The translations under genes were made by a program, and so were the position numbers. Of a stretch of DNA of 64,000 nt, positions 25,453 to 38,540 are shown in pieces (position 1 is the stretch's first letter; each line of letters starts with the position of its first letter). Source of the stretch: Marsupella aquatica (Eukaryota > Marchantiophyta); NCBI GenBank assembly GCA_973895155.1, contig OZ316895.1, positions 14,384,001 to 14,448,000 of the forward strand. The letters are read 5' to 3'. The notes beneath the pieces are model-generated. The model searched no databases. It saw nothing but the letters and a program-made list of their open reading frames with translations, and was not told where the DNA came from.

Positions 25453-28400
25453 ATGATGAGGATGTCTAATTTTTGGACTGTGAGGAACTTTCCGATGAGA
25501 ATGTTCTCCGGACTTTTGATGATCTTCGCCGCTGTCTCCAGCTCAGGTTGGATAAAGGGTGCCAACTCTCAGGGTGGTCTGCAATATGATTTTTACTCAC
25601 AACTCTGTCCCAACGCAGAGGCGATCGCTTTGCAGACTCTGCAATCCAGCTTGTTTCTCGACATCACAGCTCCAGCTGCTCTTCTTCGACTCTCTTTCCA
25701 TGATTGCCAAGTGCAGGTGCGTGCACAATTACGCTCACGGTCCCTCTTTATTTCTTCTAAACTGACAGGCCTGACATTTCTATGATGTTGCGGCCTTTTC
25801 TCTCCCCCCCCCCCCCCCCTCCCGGGGTGCCCTGTACCTTCATTATTTAAGCTATATTTTTTCTAATATATATGTGGGCCACAAAAGTCGTAATGTAGAC
25901 ACAGTCGTGATCGCTGCCTTTGCGTTTCACCTAGGTTTGACATCGTTTTCGATCCACGGGTGTGTAGACCTAGCTTGCTGCATATGCCGATGCTCGCCAG
26001 TCAGCAGAACTTTCTCCTGCTCATTTCTGCTATGCCTGAGCTACCACGCCATATAATTGTCCTGCGTAAAGCTTAGCAATTTATTTCATCATCGACGCAC
26101 TGGTGACTTGTTATTGAATTGGCATGAATAATGTCATACTCTGTGCTTAGCCAGAAGAAACTCTCAAAATTCGACCAGCTGTGATCTTCGTAACTCTACC
26201 TTCCAGCTGTGCTCCTTGTACACCAATTATTATACCGTTAACTGCCCTTGGCCTTTCGTTATCACGGGACATTGAATAGATTGTGTTGCAGACTTGACAA
26301 TATGCCAAGCTTGAAACAATGCTATATGTTATATTTGAGCTTCTGTAGCTCTTTCCTCCGATCCGAGGGGAATGTCGATACCATAGTTTGTCTGCGTTCA
26401 TTTAGATTTCTTATTCGCGCTCACACAGAAAGTGCAACTCACTTACATGAGGACTACAATTGTCCAAACTTCTCAATCATCCTAATTCTACTAGGGATTT
26501 TAGTCTATATGGAGTATGGTAGAACTCGCAGTAGAGCCAGCTTAAATAATTAAGTAGGAACCGGGTTAGGAACGTACTCCAGAGAGATTGCTCCGGGAAT
26601 GTTGCAATTCCAAAAGGGCTTTTCCGATAAGAACCATTTCCATTGATCTCAAAGGGCGTTAATGCATCAGTTATGTGGGTTGTTGCTTCTCTGTTCACAA
26701 TTCAACGAACCTGCATGCTGGGGCCACGCAGCTATGCAGATCTTCTATAGCCTGCTTGTCTACAAGTTTTTTATGTGGCTAGCATCTCAAGCATCGACAT
26801 CTTATTAGCGTTGAGTGGTTCAGAATGGTTCATTTTCGGCACAAGCTTGCCCCAAAGCTAGCAAATTGTCCCTGCTTCAATTAAAGCCATATGCGCCAGT
26901 ACTCGATAGTGAAAAACGGTTACAGTAAATTAAGTACGGGATCGAGTAGTCGCAGTTGCCTAAATCAGCAGAACAGACCTCACAGGACGGTGTACAAATC
27001 ACACAGATGTGATAATTTTATGTTGTCTGGTACTTTTGAGCCATAGAGTCATAGACTAACTGAGCCCGTTTCGTACCGCCCAAATCTGTCAATGAACTTA
27101 CTGCCATTGAATACTGGTAGCCCTCTCGTATCCACACGTGTGTAAAAAGCGATGACCATCATCGTACCGGTTCTACTGTAGCTCTGCAAGAACATTAATT
27201 CAGTCAGACCTAGCTACAGATTTTTCTGCTGCAGATGCAGACAAGATTCGAATACCGAACGAGGGTTAGTATTCCATGCTCATAACTCACGTGAGTATAG
27301 CAGACATAAGATCCAATCCTTAGAAGCATCCATGTAACGAGCTCGTCACGTCGTCTCGTGCATTTCTTAATTTACTTTTGACTCCATTTGTGACCTGCGC
27401 CATTACTTTGATTGCATTGCTTGGGTCACAGTAATCTCAATATCACGATTTATGCAAACTAAAATTAACTCGAGAATTTCTGAAGTGAACAACTGAGTAG
27501 GTATTACAATCTACTGGCAATCACGATTCCCTCATCAATAATAAGCTGAGGAAAGGAACAAAATCGGATGAAAGCTCCCGTGGAAGCGTGGAAGCTACAG
27601 TAGTCTTGTGGCAATGAACGTACTGAATTTGTTGAAAAGACAAGTGTCTTTTGAAGGCCACAGTCAAGGGTCCTGACGAAGTATTGGCGTGAATTGCCTT
27701 GATTGCAAATATAACCAGCACATGCAAAGACCACCACACATTATTTGCAGGTGCGCTTATTTTAATTAACAATGTCACGCAGGGGTGTGATGCGTCAGTC
27801 CTCTTACAGTCCACAGCAACTTTTCAGTCTGAGATGGACTCCGATAGAAGTTTTGGGGTGAGAAGGCTGGACTTCATCGACCGAATCAAGACTGCTCTCG
27901 AGACCGCGTGCCCTGCCACGGTGTCCTGCGCTGATATCGTTGCGATGGCGGGCAGAGATTCCATAGCATTGGTATTTACCAGCTCTCACTATCTTCAAGC
28001 GCATATATAATTATACGTTCAGCTATATTTTTTGCCTCTCCTTTTGTGGCTTTTCATTTTGTGCCCCCTCGAAAAGAACATAATTCAAATATCCTTAATT
28101 ATCATTTCTCTACGATCTAGGATACATCTCAGTTTCTATACTTCTAGACTTTGGAGACTCCCACAGCATTATCTCACTAAACAAATCATCATCAAGTCAA
28201 GGTTCTTAATTCTGTGTTCATTTTGCCTGGCCTTAAAACGTCCGATTGGTACTAGTGAAGGTTCTAATCGCGGGTTCTGTATTTGATCTAGTCGGGAGGA
28301 CCAAATATACCAATTAAGACTGGTCGAAGAGATGGTCTGTTCGCCAGCAATATTAGAGCAGACGAAGATCTGCCATCACCTATTCTCAACGTCGACGGAC

Positions 28401-29232
28401 TCTTGAAAGTATTTCAACCGAAGGGTCTCAGCATAGAGGAATCAGTTGCTATCATTGGAGGTACTTGCAAGGCTTGTGACTTAAACTTTGGCCAGAAGCT
28501 AGTCTGTCATGATTATTATTTGTCCATTAATTTTGGCTTCATATATACAACTCAATTTTAAATCCTATTCTGTATCTAAACGTCATTAGATATCATATGT
28601 TAGCTAGCCTGTGATGTTTTTCAGAAATTTCTCCCAGCTTTTAACGGTAATTATATTAGAAAGCCGCATCTGATGGAGGCAAGCAAGAGATGGAATTCGC
28701 CCAGTACTGAAATAATGTTTAAAGTGAATAACGAGGAAGCGCTTACAGTCGACGAGGTGTACATACTACGTAAATGAATTTGATCTGGGTTACTTTATTG
28801 TTAACTCGAGGTACGTGACTTCTCATTGCAGGTGGTCATTCATTAGGAATTGGACATTGCGTAAGCTTTATCAATAGATTGTATCCATTAGTGGATTCCA
28901 CTATGAATTCCTTTGTGGGCAACACTCTTCAGGTTCTTTGTCCGAATCCAAACATTTTCAAGATCAGCAATATCACCTTCTTCAACAACGACCTCACCAA
29001 TGTGATTTTCGACAATCAATATTTTCGAGATTTGCAGGGAGGACGTGGCCTTCTGACAATAGACAGTGAGATCGCCACGGATCCTCGAACCCAAGGGATT
29101 GTGAAGTCGATGGCAGGCAACCAAAACCTCTTCTTCCAGACGTTCACATCTGCGTTCCAGAAGCTCACTTCGTGGCAGGTGTTGACTGGGACGGATGGAG
29201 AAATACGAAGAGACTGTAAATTTGTCAACTGA
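25453..29232 (+). CDS. Class III secretory peroxidase (first of a convergent pair)
   Basis: Exons 25453-25716, 27783-27971, 28292-28460 and 28832-29232 give 340 residues. An N-terminal signal region (FSGLLMIFAAVSSS) precedes the mature start near GLQYDFY. The distal site is LLRLSFHDC with Arg and catalytic His. GCDASVLL, CPATVSCADIVAMAGRD and the proximal-His region GGGHSLGIGHC follow, ending RRDCKFVN. All eight family cysteines are present. Such heme enzymes oxidise phenolics with H2O2 in the cell wall or vacuole. The distal motif reads FHDCQV rather than FHDCFV. At the exon 3/4 junction the frame gives three glycines before the proximal His where the neighbour has GAH, apparently one extra residue. 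Intron 1 is long (2,066 bp). Two in-frame ATGs at 25453 and 25456 and a third at 25495 could each start translation. Confidence 0.93.
25804..25819. repeat. C16 homopolymer in peroxidase intron 1
   Basis: Sixteen consecutive C on the plus strand, about 90 bases into the long first intron of the plus-strand peroxidase. Confidence 0.9.
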
Positions 29233-32094
29233 TTGAACTCTAGAGAGTTCCCCGCGTGGATTCCCAAATAGATCCGGCCAAACGGATCGAGGATATTGGC
29301 CGAGGTAAGCAGAACAAGACAATAAAAGACAGTATCCCTGCACGACATTGAAATTAACAAGATACTGCTGGAAGAAGCCAGGTGCAGTGACGAGAAACAT
29401 GATACGTACAGGTCAGCTAGGGCCTACATCACCAATTCGAATTGAGGACTTCCCATGATCGATGGTAATCTGAATTGGGTGCCATAAACCTAGCAGGGAT
29501 ACTGTGAGCCAAGGTGTTAGACAAGTAAGTGATCAAATGAAAGCGAAATAATTGTGGTTCTTTGATATGAGAGTGCATTGTTTTTGTCGCGATCAACTAT
29601 TCTTACTCTTGCTTAATCGAAATCTTGTGTTAGCTGAAGCTATTCGTATACCATCTCCACCGCCCCCGCCTTTCGTATACTTTGAAATGTCGTACCCACT
29701 GGTTCTGTGAACAATCCTCATCGTTCGTCAGAAAACGGAAGCTAGTATTCACGAGTCTCATTAGACTCAAATCACTTTTACGTTGGAATCGTGGATTACT
29801 GTATGTGTGGGATTATCAGCTATATGTAGCATATGTACAGAGAGGAGTGTGACTCTCATTAGCCTCAAATCACTTTTATGTTGGAATCGTGGATTTATGT
29901 ATGTGCGAGATTATCAGCCATATGTAGCAAATGTCCAGGGAGGAGTGACTGACGATGCCAGCAACTTACTTCTTCCTCAATAATGAAGAATGTGTCCAGT
30001 TGATAATTTGAACCACAGCTAGAATCATCGTCAGTACAACCTGTGAGTCAACGATTAAGTTCAAAGTACGCGGAGCAGGTATTGCAGCAGCAGCTTCGAT
30101 CGGCATACAATCATTACTCTCTTAAAGAAAATTTCTTTCCATGCTCATCCTTGCAACAGGGTCTTCTTCCTTTCAAGTTCCATTTCCAACAGCTTTCTTA
30201 TAGCAACAAGAACCAATTCTGTCTGTCAGTTTGCAGTAAACTTCGCAATGAATTAAACCGTCCAAGAATTAAACCGTCCAAGAATTAGTCCAAAATAAAA
30301 AAGTAAAAATATTCAGATTATGCATTCAGTGGGTTAATCGCTTTTGAAGTTACAGGCTCCACACCCAACAAGAGGCAAGCCACACTCTCGCCCTCTCTTC
30401 AGAATTGCGCCCATGCGAATTCACCGAATATTGCGTGAGGTGTTGGCTTGTCCCCCTGAATCAGCTAGCACCACCAGGTAGAACTGACAGTGTAGATACC
30501 TAGCGGGAAATGATCGAGCCCCATCCTACGCAATTATTACAGACTTCTAACCAATCCTGTATCTTCACTTAAGGTCGAGTGTTATGTGTAGCCTCGGGGA
30601 ATGACGAGTGCATAGGGGACATCTCAAGGGAAACGATCGGACTCCAGACAATCGTGCCCCCGTGGAGGCTATTATTACTGCTAATCATTCCTGTATCATC
30701 ATCTCTTGGGGTAACCACAGTGATACTTAGTTTGTAGACACGACGAAGAGAAGTTCTGTCAAACTCATCTGGTGGGAATGTTGACAATCAGGTATGTAAG
30801 AAACGCAATTAATGACCTAGGTGAGCAACAACAATATGGCTCCGTGCGAATTCTGAAACTGACAACTCGCAGACCTGCTTGTCGCTTTGAGCTTGACTGA
30901 CAGTACTCACTGTCGATCAGGCAAGTATACTGAGTGCAACCGATTTATTGCTTGATTGATTCATGACACCGTATCGTACTGAAGGATAATGAGTGGACTG
31001 TCAGGACAGTTCTAAAATGAATCTTGATATTAAAGCGGCGATTAATTTTTTCGTACAATTCGATCGTGTGTTAATTAGTTTAACATATGAGTCGAGTCAC
31101 GTCATCTTCCTGTGGGGTGGTCTTATATCGTGAAGCCAACCGAGTTTAGTCTTGAAGCAAATGCAAACATGGCATTCATACCGATCGTGTGATACCGACT
31201 CCCATAGCGCCGTAGGGCTTTGCTGAGCTGACAAACCAGCTCAACAATTTGCAATTAGTATGTACCGCTCTACGAATTTAAGGATCCAGGGTGTAATTTG
31301 CTTGTTGGCACGATACGATTGAAGTTTAGAATCTTATTCTGATTTTATGAGTTCTATCGAAACGAAAAATTCCATTTCTCTTGACACAATAGTACACTCA
31401 TTCCTGCGAGTGAGTCATTGAGCGGAACTTCAAGCAGCTCTCTTCAGAAAATATTGCAAATGTGCGAAAAGAATTTCGAATGAACATCTTGACCATGGTC
31501 ATGGAGGAAACAGTTTAGGTTGGAACCTAGCCGAATGGCTCACATACAAAAGTTTCAAACAAAGCTGAATGTACATTGTCTAAACTACGGAGCTTGTCAA
31601 TTAGTTTTTCTACAGGTTTTCTATATTAGTTCCGCAGCTAAATTAATCAACTCAAGTTGACCAATATTATTTTCCGCATCCTGGATCCCCGCATTGCTGT
31701 CTAATAACAACGTAATGCATTCTTTGACATGGGCCCCAACGTACAATGTATTGACACAGATCGACAAGTAGAGTTTGCATGTTGCGGATGATTGATAAGC
31801 ACCTGAGCTATGAACATCCCGCGACAATAGTTGTGTTCCGAAACTGACTTCCAAACAAGACCTAAATTTCTTACATTCACAAGTACAGGTATGGTTACAA
31901 ATGAGTAATGACTTAAAAATTCCTAATGGCTAGGCGAGCTGCTTACTGCAAAATGAGAGTGGATCCCGCAGAAAAAAATCTTCCGAAGATGGTAAACCAG
32001 GCTGGCTAAACTCGGTTTCACTATTAACCAACTTCATCCCAGATATAGATTGCTGGAGCTGTCGATCAGTTGCCCACACACCTAAGATGAAAAC
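29233..32094. other. Region between the convergent peroxidases
   Basis: Both neighbouring genes end here, so it holds two 3' ends. AATAAA at 29321-29326, 89 bases past the plus-strand stop, is a candidate poly(A) signal. No additional gene is supported; short frames at 30043-30288, 30569-30787 and 31621-31854 are featureless. Confidence 0.5.
29757..29950. repeat. 98-bp tandem duplication
   Basis: The segment starting ctcattagactcaaatcac at 29757 is repeated at 29855 with small changes (attagcctcaaatcac). Both copies run through ggaatcgtggat, gattatcagc and tatgtagca to agaggag or gggaggag. Confidence 0.85.
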
Positions 32095-33699
32095 TTAATT
32101 AACCATGTGGCAATTTTTCCGTATCTCCCCATTGCTTCCCGTCAAGACATTGGCGGACAGGAGCTTCACAAACGCACTTGAGAACACGTTGAAGAAGTCG
32201 TTTTGGTCATTGGCAAAGCGATCAACGTAAGCTAAAGTGGTCGGATTGTAGGCAAGATTAGAATCGATTTTGAACAACCCTTTCCCGGCTAGAACATCTT
32301 TGAAGTACTGGTTGTCGAAGAAGAAGTTGGAGCTGTCATTTGGCAGAATAGTGCCGTTATTCATGGATCCCGCGTCTGCAGTTGGACACATATTGGACAG
32401 CGTGGTTTGCATTGAAGATTGCAACGCAGGATCTATGGTGGGGTAGAGTCTATTCAGCACGTTGATGCAATGCCCCACTCCTATGGTGTGCGCACCTGCT
32501 CTCGATCAGTTCAATGAAGCAATGAGAATTTCAGTTCTATACTCTTCTTAAATACCTCGCGAATTGATTACCAGAAATCTCGTTGACCACCGAAAAAACT
32601 AACAGTGACAGCATTTGAACAAAACAGAAATTCCTTTCCCTCGCAAATGGGATAAAAAATTCTGGTCTCCTCAACCGTTGAAACTTAAACGATGATCGCA
32701 ATTTCGAGCAGTACGAGGACACTGAGAACCTACGAGCAGACGATACTGAGGACAACTCGACACGACGAGGATGCAATGAAGTATGCATTACTCACCAAGG
32801 ATGGCAACAGATTCTTCTTGAGTCATGCCCATCTGAGCGAACTCGGTCATCATCTCATCAGCCGAAATGTCCGAGGGTGGAAGTCTGGCATCGGCTTGAA
32901 GGTTGCTCGCCTGCGTTCCATCTCTACGACCCAGAGGAATATTGATGTAAGGGCCTCGTGTAATGCTCACGCAGTCCCTTGCCGCCATAGCTAAGATGTC
33001 AGCACACGAAACAGTGTTCGGGCAGACCAATTCCACGGCACTTTTGATACTGTCAATGAAACGAATATCCCTAATTCCAAAGTTCCCACTTGAATCCATC
33101 TCAGACTGAATTCCTGGTTGTGTATCCAGTAAAATCGAAGCATCACATCCCTGAAGCCACATGCACCAAGACGCATTCATTTATTCAGAGTCTAAGTGAA
33201 AACGTTAATTTAACAAGAAAAAGAGATAAAACTACTAAGAGTAAAGCAAAAGCATTGGATCATGCAACAGAAGATTCAATTGCCTACAGCTTGGGCATGC
33301 TGGCCCCATGCAATTACGTTATAGATGTAATGTTTTGAAACATCCATAATAACTAACGCGAGACAACATACCTGTTCATGCTGTGCGTGACGAGTGACTA
33401 CAAAGTTGAGAATGGACAAGACGACGGAACAGGAATCCAGGCAAATGAAAAACCCCACAGAGAAATCATAGAGGCGCGCAGCGTGAAGAGATAAGACTTA
33501 CGCCCACTTGGCAGTCGTGGAAGATCAGTCGAACCAGCGCAGCAGGGCCCGTGGGATCGGTGAAAACATTGGCTGTAAGCCATGCGCTTACGATCATCTC
33601 CACATTGGGGCAACTGGTGACGTAGTAGTTCATGCTTAGCTGTCCTGAGACCCTAACATGAACGCCTGCCGCCATAACAGCCAGTAACAAGATCTTCAT
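32095..33699 (-). CDS. Class III secretory peroxidase (second of a convergent pair)
   Basis: Exons 33699-33502, 33150-32796 and 32495-32095 give 317 residues. The ATG at 33699 starts a signal peptide (MKILLLAVMAAG) before QLSMNYYVTSCPNVE. Distal site LVRLIFHDCQV, then GCDASILLD, CPNTVSCADILAMAARD, GRRDG, the proximal-His motif GAHTIGVGHC, and a C-terminus RKNCHMVN. All eight cysteines are present. Function as for the first peroxidase. The two genes share the intron after the distal motif (phase 0) and the one before the proximal His (phase 1). This gene lacks the intron its neighbour has after MAGRDSIAL, and both final exons are 401 nt. They are paralogues of clearly unequal age rather than a recent duplication. 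A longer in-frame N-terminus exists upstream but lacks a signal-peptide start. Confidence 0.93.
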
Positions 33700-36404
33700 G
33701 CCTGTCCAAGGCTTTCCCCTACAATTTTCTGGATATCTAACCATTTTGTAAGTCTGTAGCTTAAGCACGGCTGCTCTTCTATCCCAGCCTAATGGCAATA
33801 AGATCAATGCACCAGGAAGGTGATTGCTAGCTGCAGTTAGACCTAGTTGATTTATCACAACCTTCAAGTCATGAACAAGCCCTGGCCAGCACCCTGCGGG
33901 TGAGCTCAATTGCTAGTTGTACTAAATCATCCTGGGAACTTAGGAGGCTTGCAAGAGTGCGGCCTCGCGTGCATAAAATGGCGACTAGCTCCACCTTTGT
34001 GGACAGTCCAATACTAGCTCCTCGGATCCTGTTCGAAACACTTCAGCGGGCTGCGAGGTCTTCTAGAATACGATGAGTGTCATGCAGCCTAGAACATCTT
34101 CAACAACTTGGCCAGACCGCAGAACTGCCCTATAAGATTATATCTAACATATGCCTTCTCTGTCCAAACCCCCTCGTCGTAGGTCGAGAACCTACGGAGA
34201 ACGCGTACAGGCAGAACCCCTTATGTGTTACACTAGAACAACTACTCCTGCTGTCCAACTCCTAGTGAGCTCACTGAGCGCAGTCTTTGTCATGAGCCAC
34301 TTTAGGATCTGGTATAGCTTCCGAATGGTCAAGATGGTCAATATATAACGGACCCTCCGAAGACTGCTGTTGGGCACTGCTCTCACTGGAGAAACCTAGC
34401 TAGCTAGCCCATCTACGCTGATCACAGAGGTCACTTGAGGTACAGGCGACTACCATTGAATAGCATCCACTCCTGACCTTCGCTCGAAGAGCCCGGGAAT
34501 TTGAGTAAAGTCCAACGACACCTCACGTCATTCTAGCTACATTGAGATTCTGCATGAAGATGTGACTGTACGAGATGAACTTGCTGATGAAGCTTCTCAG
34601 TTGCAGGTGATAGCTGAATTTAGTGCAGTTTCTAGGGCGACCTGAAGCAGCTAGGCTGTAGCTGAGTCAATAGAATGGAGGAGTGTAGTACTGTAATGAA
34701 GTTACAGGTTGCTCTTGCTGACCACTCATTTTAGGAAAGAGCCTGCTAAATCAGTCGAAGCATAAGCGAGGATATAATATCGAGTAGGATGCCATGATTC
34801 TGCAACTCCGGTTTTTCACCTTGGAGCATATTCCTTTTATAAAAACTTCCCCCCCCCCCCCCCAACAAAATAAAAGAGCCTTGTGTCGCATGTCTGTTGC
34901 CGCGATGTCATCTGTGAAGGATTCATATCTTTTCCCGTGCCAATTACACCATACAGCCAGACAGCATTGATTTGAGCTCGTACTCAGACTGAAAAGGTAC
35001 GTGTGGGAGCACCCACCCCGCAGCCCTGCATTCACTACGAATCCAGCCTCGTTACAAGAGCACTCAGTCAGATATTTTCAAGTTCAATGCAGTATCGATC
35101 GGAATTCCATTCCAATACACTATAATTGGAGAAGGCCAAACTCGGACGCGCGGATCCTCAAGACACTCTACTTTAAAATAGCTTCCCCAAATCAATAATC
35201 GACTCATGATACAGCTTCGATTTGGAGGAAAATTCAATCAAAATGGGATGCATCATAACCAATCATTCCACTGAGGGCTTGCGTGCGTTTGTTGTGCACA
35301 CCATGATGCTTCCGTAGTAGCCAACTTCCTATCACTCCAGTTGAGTTGAATATTGGAGGTCTTGGATTTGAATTTATTTATTTTAATTTGACGGGAAATT
35401 TTGTCTTTGAATTCATTGTAACCAATGATCAAAAGTTGGGGTACTATACACGCGTGAAGTGACGTACATTGGGGCCATCTCCACAGGCGGACTGCATATG
35501 ATTTCGATTCTGACTTCAATGCTTTGTTTTCAATTTTCGGTCTGACAACTTTCTTGGCTCGTGGTAAATGCCTTCGATCACCATATTAATTGCTCAAGTA
35601 TGCGGATTATTGCGGATTTGAGGAGAATGCTCTCGAGTCTCTACCAATATTTTTGCATTACCTTTAAATCCTTTGGCACACCCGTTTGGAATTTGTATGA
35701 ACATTGAGATAATAAAATAATGAAGTAACATCCTGACCATGGTACTTAATGATGATTCCTATAGCCCAGGTGACGAATAGTTGGTGGCTAATGCCCTAAC
35801 AAGCCTGAAATGTGGTGGGCGGCTAATTCTGTCCTATTCCCAATAATCTACAAGAGTGATGTGGAGAAATAATCTGACAGATAATTTCCGACACCCACCT
35901 TCACCTCACAGTCTAATATCTAATCTGCGGGCAGTTTATAATGCTATACAATGTTAACTCAAATGTTGTTATGTAAATTAAAGAAATAGTTGCTTAAAGA
36001 GGTCAAGGGCAGGCACTCGAGCATAATTAGGCAGATTAGAGTCTCTATTTGGGCTTTAACAAGAAAATGTGTTGGACTAAATAATGGCTCACTTGACAAT
36101 TTAATAAATGATTCTCAGTTTCCTTGAAACTAAAGGAAACTAACTTTGCATTGAGCTTTATTAGTAAGATTTGACAAACTACTGTGACCGTGAAAAAATC
36201 CATTCCTCTACTAAAGATACTCTCATTAAATACAACTATATAACTACTATTATACAAGGTTGCGTTATTATTATACAAGGTTGCGTCTGTTTGTGCCGTG
36301 ATGGTCATTCAAAAATACAGGGCCAAGAAAAGAAGTAATCAATACACAGAATGGATAAAACCAAAACAAAATTAAATACATTGTGGACCAAAAGTACAGA
36401 AAAT
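33700..36404. other. Intergenic, upstream of the minus-strand peroxidase
   Basis: This should contain the second peroxidase's promoter. No other gene recognised. A C15 tract lies at 34849-34863. A short direct duplication around ttatacaaggttgcgt occurs at about 36250-36285. Confidence 0.45.
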
Positions 36405-36545
36405 CTTTTCACACAAAAAGAGAATAAATGGTGGAGACAAAAGACAAAAAATGTAACTAACTCTCTTGCATGCACTTTTCACACAAAAAAGAATCTAATG
36501 GTGGAAACAAAAGACAAAAAATGTAACTAAACTGTCATAAGTCAC
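36405..36545. repeat. 70-bp tandem duplication, A-rich
   Basis: cttttcacacaaaaag at 36405 recurs at 36475. Both copies continue aatggtgga, acaaaagacaaaaaatg and taactaa. Confidence 0.85.
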
Positions 36546-36959
36546 TATAATAACAGATATTGGTACATTTATAAACTCAAGAAAAAATAGGAACAAATAC
36601 TAGCCCTTAATTAAAAATTTGTTTTTTTTTGCAACAATAGGATCCATCCATACCTCTATTAAACTCAATACCTTTGCCCAAGCTGCCCACAACCTACCCA
36701 AACCCGACCAAGATAAAAAATTAATTCAATATTAATTAAAAAATAATTATCAAAATTGTGACTTAAAGAATTAGATATTAACCTTAAATTTTTGAAGAGT
36801 ATAAATAAAATACATACAATATTAATTTATCTAAAAATTTAAAATAACAAATATTTTTTTCTATCACTCATTTGTGCTTGGACTCTATGTTACACTGACC
36901 ATTATCTCGCATCTTCAATTTCTATGTGCAATGCATGAGTTGTTAAACACCACTACAAC

Positions 36960-37500
36960 AACTCTACCTTGCCTTGACACATTTTTCTCATCTTTATCAC
37001 ATTGACATCTTTATCTCTCCACAACAATTTTTGATCACCCTCGGCATCTTTTAGGTCCTTGATTTTTGTTTTTCTCCTCGAATTTTTTCCTCACCTCCAC
37101 ATCTTTTCTCACCTTGACATCTTTATCTCAGCACAACATCTTTCTCTCACCCTTGACATATTTTCTCTCCTCAACATCTTTTTCTCACCTCGCCATGTTT
37201 TTATTTTCCTTGACAACTTTTTTCACCTTGACTTCTTTATCTCACCTTAACATCTTTTTTTTCTCATTGACATAATTATGTTTTCATCTCGATATCTAAC
37301 CTTTTTCTCACCTTCACATTTTTACCTCATCACAACATCTTTCCCTCACATTGTGACATATTTTCCTCATCTTCACATATTTTTTCACATTGCCATCTTT
37401 TCTCTCTTTGAGATCTTTTTCTTCACTCCAACTTCTTTTTCTCACCTCAACATCTATTTTTCACCTTGACATTTTTCTCACCACACCATCTTTTGTGCAA
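36960..37500. repeat. Degenerate CT-rich array (unit like caccttgacatctttttct)
   Basis: Dozens of imperfect repeats of a roughly 18-25-base motif combining acatcttt, ctcacc and ttgaca. Period and sequence drift throughout. The plus-strand frames here (for example 37059-37250) are Phe/Ser/Leu-rich by-products of the array and are not called as genes. Confidence 0.8.
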
Positions 37501-37559
37501 CTTTTGTCTTAAAAACATCTTTCTATTTAACGACAACTTTTCTCCTAAAAACCTCGCTA

Positions 37560-37975
37560 AAAACATCTTGGGCAACGTGATGTCTCTTTCCTTAACGATA
37601 TCATGGTTGACACAATATTTGTTTTCTTAAGGACATCTTGGGTGACACAATATCTTTTTTCTTAAGGACATCTTGGATGACACAATATCTTATTTGTTAA
37701 GTACATCTTGGGTGTCACAATATCTTTTTTCTTAATGACATCTTGGGTGACACGATTTATTTTTTCTTTAGTAATGATACATTGGGCAACACAAGATTTT
37801 TTGTCTTCATGACATCTTGGGCAACATGACATTCTCTTTCTTAATGACATCTTGGGCGACACCACATCTTTTTTTCTTAACGGTATCTTGGGCGACACAA
37901 CTTCTTTTTTACATAACGACATCTTAGAGGAAATAACATCTTTTTTCTTAACGACATCTTTTGTGCAACGCACGA
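37560..37975. repeat. Degenerate minisatellite (unit like gacatcttgggtgacacaatat)
   Basis: About ten units of roughly 35-45 bases share acatcttgggcgacac or acatcttgggtgacac followed by a T-run and cttaa. On the minus strand the array stays open for 103 codons with a repeating KKDVVSPKMSLRK pattern. That is expected from a repeat lacking stops in one frame, and no start context or family supports a gene. Confidence 0.8.
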
Positions 37976-38540
37976 GTTTGAGCTAGTTTAATATGGAGCT
38001 TGATTTGAAAAGTAAACCTACACGTGTGTAGATTTGCACCTGCAACAAGTTTGCATAATATGGTTTACGGTTATGAATGGTGCTCTGCTGGTACTCAGTC
38101 AGATACCTGGATGATCCCGGCTTAGTTTGCTGCTCTTGGATGCATGCGAGTTCTCTAGGCCTAGTTCAATTAATGATGATTGTCCGTCCCCTTGCCCCCC
38201 TTCATTGGTTGCCTTTTCTTCCTGCTCCCTCCTCTCAGGCAGTTGTCTTTGTATTTGCACGTTCCAGTGGGATAAAGTTTCAATCTCGGGCGTTGGCCCT
38301 TGGTTCCAAAAAACCAAAACTAAAAAGTTTGCACAATGAATTGAATTTTGAGGAGGGTTTGCCCTGTTAAACTCCTTAACATGGACCATTGATTCTGAAG
38401 AACAGTCTTTCTTTATAATCAGCGGCTTTGTGGCAAGGCACAAATTTCTGTCCGGACCATCCTTCATGATTGTGATCGAAGGTGACTTCGCTCCCACGCA
38501 ACAGAACGCACAGTCAGCCGGCTAAGGATCCTTGTCTCAG

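Noticed and set aside
28888-29400. 170-codon minus-strand frame
   Set aside because: Antisense shadow of the last exon of the plus-strand peroxidase, whose frame is unambiguous.
36960-37975. CRISPR-like spaced repeats
   Set aside because: Units are degenerate with no constant repeat plus unique spacer pattern, and the genome is a plant nucleus.
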